DNA of 9,950 bases, taken from Amarobacter sp035326025 (GTDB lineage: Bacteria; Chloroflexota; Dehalococcoidia; Tepidiformales; Tepidiformaceae). The position numbers and the translations under genes were made by a program. The notes beneath the pieces were generated by a model. That model did not search any database. It saw only the letters and a list, made by a program, of their open reading frames with translations, and had not been told where the DNA came from. This document shows positions 5,923 through 9,950 of the stretch, one piece after another (position 1 is the stretch's first letter; every line of letters begins with the position of its first letter). The stretch covers positions 1 to 9,950 of the forward strand of contig DAOKYT010000079.1 in NCBI GenBank assembly GCA_035326025.1, given 5' to 3'.

Positions 5923-6465
5923 TCAGCGGCGGAGCAGGGCAATGTGGGCGCTCTCTTCCAGCGCCGTGATCCAGTGGAGCGCTTCCCAGAGCGTGGCGCC
6001 CCGCGCATAGGCCCCGTGGCCCCGCAACAGCACGGCCACGCTCTTCTGCAGCGCCGCCGCGATCTGCTCCACCTGTACCGCCCCCTGCTCGATCACCGGC
6101 ACCTCCTTCAGGTGCAGCTGCCCCTCCAGGTCGAGCGGGACAAAGGGCCCCGCATCGAAGCTAAGCGCGATGCCATGGTGAGGGTGGGCATGGACCACCG
6201 CCCCGGCCCCGGTGAGCGCATAAATGGTGGAGTGAAGCAGGGTGTCGCTCGAAGGCGGCGGGCCTTCGTGCCTGCCATCCGGGTGCACGAAGGCGATGTG
6301 GCGCTCGCGGAGCCGCCCGAGCATCGTGCCCGTGCCGGTGATCCACATGCCGTTGCCGCTGCGGATACTCAGATTGCCGCCGTGGCTGCTCACCATGCCG
6401 AGCATGTAGAGGTCGCGCCCTACTTCGTGGAAGGTGCCAAGGATCTCCTGGGGGATGGTCGCCAT
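5923..6465 (-). CDS. Short class II aldolase/adducin-family protein
   Basis: Members use a divalent metal, usually zinc, to stabilise an enediolate in aldol cleavage of sugar phosphates such as fuculose- or ribulose-phosphates; others are epimerases or dehydratases. The 180 residues make it shorter than E. coli FucA (about 215) and close to archaeal-type enzymes. Visible motifs are the phosphate loop GGNLS (29-33), 'PSSD' (71-74), and the metal histidines His92 and His94 (VHAHPHH) plus His150 (LLRGHGAYARG). These positions almost coincide with FucA His92, His94 and His155. The catalytic acid/base, Glu73 in FucA, is Asp74 here; this may alter the reaction or be a tolerated variant. The substrate cannot be assigned. 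ATG 6465 lies only 6 nt after a -10-like box, suggesting a leaderless message. The gene diverges from the SDR gene over 85 bp. Confidence 0.88.
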   Translation of the reverse strand: MATIPQEILGTFHEVGRDLYMLGMVSSHGGNLSIRSGNGMWITGTGTMLGRLRERHIAFVHPDGRHEGPPPSSDTLLHSTIYALTGAGAVVHAHPHHGIALSFDAGPFVPLDLEGQLHLKEVPVIEQGAVQVEQIAAALQKSVAVLLRGHGAYARGATLWEALHWITALEESAHIALLRR

Positions 6466-6471
6466 GCCCTG

Positions 6472-6500
6472 AGCTTACGAAACGGCGGCCGCCGGGTGCC
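6472..6500 (-). promoter_or_regulatory. Candidate leaderless promoter of the aldolase gene
   Basis: On the minus strand TAAGCT (6472-6477) ends 6 nt before the ATG, so transcription would begin at or near the start codon. At 17-bp spacing the -35 position falls on GGCACC (6495-6500), inside the decamer used in the opposite direction by the SDR promoter. Confidence 0.45.
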
Positions 6501-6522
6501 AGCGGGATCCGGCGCGTAGAAT
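6491..6522 (+). promoter_or_regulatory. Candidate SDR gene promoter
   Basis: TAGAAT (6517-6522) lies 28 nt before the ATG. GCCGGGTGCC (6491-6500) stands exactly 16 bp upstream, the same element and spacing as before cysS. TACTTC follows the box in both promoters, 5 nt downstream here and 8 nt in cysS. Confidence 0.55.
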
Positions 6523-6550
6523 CGGCCTACTTCTCCCGTGGGGTGTGGAA

Positions 6551-7327
6551 ATGTCACTTGCCGGGCGCGTGGCCCTGGTTACTGGAGGCGGCCGCGGCAT
6601 CGGCCGCGCAATTTCGCTGGCGCTGGCCGAAGACGGGGCCACCATCGCCGTGAATTACCGGCGAGATGAAGCCGCCGCCCGGGCAACCGTCGCCGACATC
6701 GAGCAGGCCGGCGGCAGGGCGAAAATGTATGCCGCCTCCGTGGACGACTGGGACCAGGACCAGGCCATGGTCGCCGGCATCCTCGCGGACTTCGGCCCCA
6801 TCGATATCCTCATCAACAATGCCGGCATCGCCAGCCGCGGACAGAGCGTCGCCGATACCGACCCGGCCGAGATGGAGCGTGTCGTCCGCACGCATGCCTT
6901 CGGCCCGCACTACCTCTCGAAGCTGGTGCTCCCCGGCATGCGCACCCGCCCCCGGGGCGACATCATCATGATCTCCAGCGTGGCCGCCCGCGGGCTCGGC
7001 CCCAATGGCGCGCCCTACAACATGGGGAAGGCCGCCATGGAAGCCCTGGCGATGACGCTCTTCAAGGAGGAGCGCCGCTACAACGTCCGCGTGAACGTCG
7101 TCCGCCCGGGACTCACCGAGACCGAGATGGGTGCCCGGCTGGCGCGAGCCACACAGGGCGTCCAGAGCTTGCGCGAGATCGATAAAGGCTCACCGTTCGG
7201 GCGCGTCGCCCGGCCCGCGGACGTCGCCAACGTGGTGCGCTACCTGGTGAGCGACCAGGCCTTCTACCTCACGGGCCAGACGATCGAGGTCGATGGCGGC
7301 GGCATCGCCGCCCTGCCGAACTTGTAG
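6551..7327 (+). CDS. Short-chain dehydrogenase/reductase (FabG-like SDR)
   Basis: This is an NAD(P)-dependent oxidoreductase of the classical SDR family, 258 residues, with the fold and length of FabG-type 3-oxoacyl reductases. It has the cofactor loop TGGGRGIG (11-18), NNAG (89-92), and the catalytic Ser143, Tyr156 and Lys160 in 'ISSVAARGLGPNGAPYNMGK'. The C-terminal 'PADVANVVRYLVSDQAFYLTGQTIEVDGGG' is standard for the family. Lys at the end of beta-2 is absent; 'NYRRDE' (35-40) with Arg after Tyr suggests NADP preference, which is inference. The fourth catalytic residue, usually Asn in 'vNl.G', appears to be His115 (VVRTHAFGPH). The ATG at 6551 gives the typical 'MSLAGRVALVTGG' opening; a GTG two codons upstream is also possible. 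The substrate is unknown. The fabF gene faces it 53 bp downstream, but the reductase is not in that operon, so a housekeeping FabG role is unproven. Confidence 0.92.
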   Translation: MSLAGRVALVTGGGRGIGRAISLALAEDGATIAVNYRRDEAAARATVADIEQAGGRAKMYAASVDDWDQDQAMVAGILADFGPIDILINNAGIASRGQSVADTDPAEMERVVRTHAFGPHYLSKLVLPGMRTRPRGDIIMISSVAARGLGPNGAPYNMGKAAMEALAMTLFKEERRYNVRVNVVRPGLTETEMGARLARATQGVQSLREIDKGSPFGRVARPADVANVVRYLVSDQAFYLTGQTIEVDGGGIAALPNL

Positions 7328-7353
7328 AGCATCCGGGATTGCAGCCACCCCGG

Positions 7354-7381
7354 GGGCCGGCGCCAGGGATCGCGCCGGCCC
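7354..7381. terminator. Bidirectional hairpin between the SDR gene and fabF
   Basis: GGGCCGGCGC (7354-7363) pairs with GCGCCGGCCC (7372-7381): a perfect 10-bp, all G-C stem with an 8-nt loop. It starts 27 nt after the SDR stop and includes the final base of the fabF stop codon. There is no T-run on either strand, so termination would rely on the stem, or on Rho. Confidence 0.6.
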
Positions 7382-8640
7382 TACCTCTCGTACTTCGTGA
7401 GCACCAGGCAGCTGTTCTGCCCGCCGAACCCGAAGCTGTTCTTCAGCGCCACGCGGACATCGGCCTTGCGGGCGGTGTTCGGGACGTAATCGAGGTCGCA
7501 GGTTGGGTCCGGCGTGTGCAGGTTGATGGTGGGGTGGATGGTCCCCGTCTCGATCGTCTTCACCGTGGCCACCGTCTCCATGCCGCCGCTGGCGCCCAGG
7601 CCGTGGCCAATGAGCGACTTCGTGGCGCTCACCGCCAGGCGGTAGGCATGGTCGCCGAACACCTTCTTGATGGCGTTCGTTTCGGCCGTGTCGCCCAGGG
7701 GCGTGCTGGTGGCGTGCGCGTTGATGTAGTCCACCTGCTCCGGCGCCATGCCCGCATCGCGCAGGGCCCAGGCCATCGCCCGGGCCGCGCCTTCGCCATC
7801 ATCCGGCGGGGCGGCGACGTGGTAGGCATCGTTCGTGCAGCCGAACCCGGCCACCTCGGCGTAAATCCGGGCGCCGCGCGCGAGCGCGTGAGCCTCGCTT
7901 TCGAGCACCAGCGCGCCCGCGCCCTCGCACGGCACGAAGCCATCGCGGGTCGCATCGAACGGCCGGCTCGCCGTGGCCGGGTCCTCGTTCAGCGTGGTGA
8001 GGGCGCGCATCACGGAGAACGCGGCCAGGCCGAGATCGCAGATGCCGGCTTCGCAGCCCCCGGTGAGCACCACCTCGGCGCGCCCGGCCCGGATGAGCAT
8101 CGCGGCTTCGCCAATGGCCTGGGTCCCGGCCGCGCAGGCGGTCACGATCGTCCCGTTGTAGCCGCGAAGGTTGTACTGCAACGCGACCTGCGCCCCCGCC
8201 ATGTTGGCCAGGCTGCGGGCGAGGTAGAGCGGGTCGATCTTCATGCCGCCGCGTTCGAAGAGGGTCTGCGCGGCATCCTGGATATCCGGGTAACCCCCGC
8301 CGCCGTTGCCGATGACGACCCCCAGCCGGTCGCGGTCCTCGGCGTCGAGGTCGAGCGCGGCGTCCGCGAAGGCCTGGCCCGTGGCGGCGACCATGAACTG
8401 AGAGAAGCGCGCCATGCGGCGCGAGACCCTCCGCTCGATGAACCGCGCCGGGTCCCAGTCACGCACTTCGCCGGCAACCTTGCAGGGGAAGCCTTCCGGG
8501 TTGGCGGCAGTCATGAATTGGACGCCGGAGCGGCCGTTCACCAGGTTGTCCCAGAATTCAGCGACCGATTGCCCGGCGGGCGTGATCGCTCCAAGGCCGG
8601 TGACGACGACACGGGTGCGCGCGCGAAGGGTCTCGTTCAT
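7381..8640 (-). CDS. fabF: Beta-ketoacyl-ACP synthase II
   Basis: This condensing enzyme extends acyl-ACP with malonyl-ACP in fatty acid synthesis, in the cytoplasm. The 419 residues fit FabF (E. coli about 413). The Cys-His-His triad is Cys169 (VTACAAGTQ), His309 (INAHATSTPLGD) and His346 (KSLIGHGLGASGG), with Lys341 also present. 'RVVVTGLGAITPAG' at the N-terminus and 'RPFDATRDGFVPCEGAGALVLE' are typical of the family. The C-terminal loop is NSFGFGGQN where GGTN or GGHN is commoner. All catalytic residues are present, so it is not a chain-length factor. It lacks acyl carrier protein or other fab neighbours; the facing SDR gene is the only possible partner nearby. ATG 8640 lies 7 nt after a TACGCT box, suggesting a leaderless mRNA. 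The frame is open 84 bp further upstream, but that stretch is Arg/Trp-rich and not family-like. A dedicated polyketide or unsaturated-fatty-acid role cannot be excluded. Confidence 0.94.
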   Translation of the reverse strand: MNETLRARTRVVVTGLGAITPAGQSVAEFWDNLVNGRSGVQFMTAANPEGFPCKVAGEVRDWDPARFIERRVSRRMARFSQFMVAATGQAFADAALDLDAEDRDRLGVVIGNGGGGYPDIQDAAQTLFERGGMKIDPLYLARSLANMAGAQVALQYNLRGYNGTIVTACAAGTQAIGEAAMLIRAGRAEVVLTGGCEAGICDLGLAAFSVMRALTTLNEDPATASRPFDATRDGFVPCEGAGALVLESEAHALARGARIYAEVAGFGCTNDAYHVAAPPDDGEGAARAMAWALRDAGMAPEQVDYINAHATSTPLGDTAETNAIKKVFGDHAYRLAVSATKSLIGHGLGASGGMETVATVKTIETGTIHPTINLHTPDPTCDLDYVPNTARKADVRVALKNSFGFGGQNSCLVLTKYER

Positions 8641-8647
8641 GGCCAGT

Positions 8648-8653
8648 AGCGTA
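8648..8653 (-). promoter_or_regulatory. -10 box close to the fabF start
   Basis: TACGCT on the minus strand ends 7 nt before the fabF ATG, which places the expected transcription start at the A of the ATG. I see no convincing -35 element. The 120-bp gap to the upstream acyl-CoA dehydrogenase gene contains the 12-bp palindrome GCCGGCGCCGGC (8685-8696) and nothing else that I recognise. Confidence 0.45.
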
Positions 8654-8760
8654 CAGGGCCGCGAGCCTGAGGAGCGACCCCCATGCCGGCGCCGGCTCCA
8701 CCAATCGCGCCGAAGCCTCGCCATGGGCGGAGTTTCGAGGGTTGACGCGGCCCCTGTCTC

Positions 8761-9936
8761 TTATCCCCGCGGCAGCCCCAGGCCGCGCGTCGCGATGATC
8801 CCGCGCTGGATCTCGCTCGTGCCCGCGGCAATCGTAGCGCTGACCGACGAGAGGTAGCTGGTCGCCTGGTCGATCACCTGGTGCTTCGTGCCATCGCGCA
8901 GCTGGCCGTGGATGCCCAGCAGGTGCATGCCCGTGAGCGCGATCCGCTGCCCCATTTCGCTGCCGAACAGCTTCGAGGCGCTCGCTTCGTGGTTCGGCAC
9001 CAGCCCCCGCGCCTGCATCGTCGCCACCCGGTACGCCAGGAACGTCCCCACGTTCACCTCCACCACCCGGTCGGCCAGCTCGTGCCTCACCGATGGCCGC
9101 CGTTCAACCAGCTCCCGGCGCGACTTCGCGAGCGCCACCAGCCGTTCGACCGAGCGCCGCCCGCCCCCGTAGGCCTGGATGCCGCTCCGCTCGAAGTCGA
9201 GCGCCACCGCCATGTGGTACCAGCCCCGGTTCACCTCGCCCACCACCTGCTTCGCCGGCACCCGCACATCCTCGAAGAACACTTCGTTGAAGCCGTGGCG
9301 GTCCGCGATGTTGATCAGCGGCCGGATGGTGATGCCGGGGCTCTTCATGTTGACCATGAACATCGTGATGCCCTTGTGCTTCGGCGCATCGGGGTCCGTC
9401 CGGGCGGCGAGCCAGCCCCAGTCGGCCAGGTGGCCGCCGGAGGTCCAGATCTTCTGCCCGTTGATGATGTAGTCATCGCCATCCCGGACTGCCCGGGTCT
9501 GGAGCGCGGCAAGGTCGGAGCCGGCGCCCGGTTCCGAATAGAGCGTGCACCACCAGTCATCGGCGCCGGTGATGCGGGGGATGAACTTCGCCTTCTGTTC
9601 CTCGGTGCCATACAGCATGAGGCTGGGGCCGACCCAGGCGATGCCCATGTTGCTCACGGGCGCCCCGGCATAGGCCATCTCCTCGTTGTAGACGAGCTGG
9701 CGCATGTAGCTGGCGCCGCCGCCGCCATACTCCTTCGGCCAGGCCATGGCGAGCCAGCCCCTGGCGGCCAGCTTCTTCTGAAAGCCCATGGTGTAGTCGT
9801 ACTCTTCCTGGGGCGTCTTGAAGCCGCCCTCGTAGCCGCGCTGCAGGCGCACCTCCTCGGGCGGGAGGTTCTCGGCGATGAACTGGCGGACCTCCTGGCG
9901 GAAAGCTTCGACATCGGGCTCGTAGGCGAAACGCAT
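8761..9936 (-). CDS. Acyl-CoA dehydrogenase family flavoprotein
   Basis: These FAD enzymes oxidise acyl-CoA to 2-enoyl-CoA and pass electrons to electron-transfer flavoprotein. The 391 residues are the usual length. The N-terminal helical domain runs to about 125. The middle beta domain carries the flavin-binding signature 'CTLYSEPGAGSDLA' (130-143) and 'IINGQKIWTSGG' (157-168). The C-terminal helical domain ends in 'AAGTSEIQRGIIATRGLG'. The usual catalytic Glu of the C-terminal motif (YEGT in medium-chain enzymes) is Ala371 here. Glu249 in 'LDFERSG' stands where isovaleryl- and long-chain-type enzymes carry their base, so activity is likely retained. This form is common among actinobacterial FadE proteins for branched or sterol side chains, some of which work as heterotetramers. 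The substrate is unknown. AGGAG lies 8 nt before ATG 9936. The gene precedes fabF on the same strand by 120 bp, but fabF seems to have its own promoter. Confidence 0.93.
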   Translation of the reverse strand: MRFAYEPDVEAFRQEVRQFIAENLPPEEVRLQRGYEGGFKTPQEEYDYTMGFQKKLAARGWLAMAWPKEYGGGGASYMRQLVYNEEMAYAGAPVSNMGIAWVGPSLMLYGTEEQKAKFIPRITGADDWWCTLYSEPGAGSDLAALQTRAVRDGDDYIINGQKIWTSGGHLADWGWLAARTDPDAPKHKGITMFMVNMKSPGITIRPLINIADRHGFNEVFFEDVRVPAKQVVGEVNRGWYHMAVALDFERSGIQAYGGGRRSVERLVALAKSRRELVERRPSVRHELADRVVEVNVGTFLAYRVATMQARGLVPNHEASASKLFGSEMGQRIALTGMHLLGIHGQLRDGTKHQVIDQATSYLSSVSATIAAGTSEIQRGIIATRGLGLPRG

Positions 9937-9944
9937 GGGTGGGG

Positions 9945-9949
9945 CTCCT
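9945..9949 (-). promoter_or_regulatory. Ribosome binding site of the acyl-CoA dehydrogenase gene
   Basis: AGGAG on the minus strand lies 8 nt before ATG 9936, at standard spacing. It contrasts with fabF and the aldolase gene, which lack such a site. The promoter is outside the window, so an upstream co-transcribed gene is possible. Confidence 0.7.
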
Positions 9950-9950
9950 G

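Noticed and set aside
7339..8649. 436-codon open frame on the plus strand antisense to fabF
   Set aside because: It is the complement of fabF, whose catalytic motifs are all intact. The product is His/Arg/Gly/Ala-rich without recognisable domains.
8641..8724. 28-residue N-terminal extension of FabF
   Set aside because: The extra residues are Arg/Ser/Trp-rich, cross the putative -10 box, and are not found in the family, which begins just before 'RVVVTGLG'.
1..9950. CRISPR array, insertion sequence, phage genes, tRNA or rRNA
   Set aside because: I saw no regularly spaced repeats, transposase or integrase motifs, terminal repeats or tRNA T-loop signatures on either strand.

Overview
This is a GC-rich bacterial chromosomal window (roughly two-thirds G+C by eye) that looks like core chromosome: it holds eight convincing protein genes and no sign of a mobile element, CRISPR array, rRNA or tRNA. 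No gene here is diagnostic of a taxon. The mix of a membrane protein with a 'VVMNADxSRGV' motif, an HtpX protease, a FabF-type ketosynthase, an actinobacterial-style acyl-CoA dehydrogenase and Pro/Ala-rich envelope hydrolases, together with TANNNT -10 boxes and near-leaderless starts, suggests Chloroflexota (Dehalococcoidia/Tepidiforma-like) or an actinobacterium. That placement is inference.

Layout. At 2-1714 (+) a two-helix membrane protein of unknown function is followed by a membrane-anchored SGNH hydrolase of the DUF459 type. Facing it at 1721-2722 (-) is a membrane-anchored lytic transglycosylase (SLT) protein. The two stop codons are 6 bp apart and a possible bidirectional hairpin spans the junction. 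At 3003-4376 (+) is a complete cysteinyl-tRNA synthetase (cysS). The 349-bp gap after it contains a candidate 37-residue ORF on the minus strand with its own -10 box, ribosome binding site and a palindrome. At 4726-5568 (+) is the membrane zinc protease HtpX, followed by a perfect 12-bp hairpin. At 5569-5922 lies a 354-bp region with no recognised gene. At 5923-6465 (-) and 6551-7327 (+) a short class II aldolase and an SDR oxidoreductase diverge from an 85-bp intergenic region in which their promoters appear to overlap. At 7381-8640 (-) and 8761-9936 (-) are FabF and an acyl-CoA dehydrogenase, transcribed leftwards towards the SDR gene.

How they work together. Three genes on the right (SDR, ketosynthase, acyl-CoA dehydrogenase) act on acyl chains or similar carbonyl compounds, but they do not form one operon. 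The left side is about the cell envelope: two exported hydrolases on Pro/Ala stalks, a membrane protein and a membrane quality-control protease. The most interesting non-coding signal is a repeated promoter architecture. The identical decamer GCCGGGTGCC lies exactly 16 bp upstream of a TARRAT box in front of both cysS and the SDR gene, and each box is followed by TACTTC. FabF and the aldolase instead have a -10 box only 6-7 nt before the start codon, which suggests leaderless mRNAs. I did not find a clear new multi-gene system.
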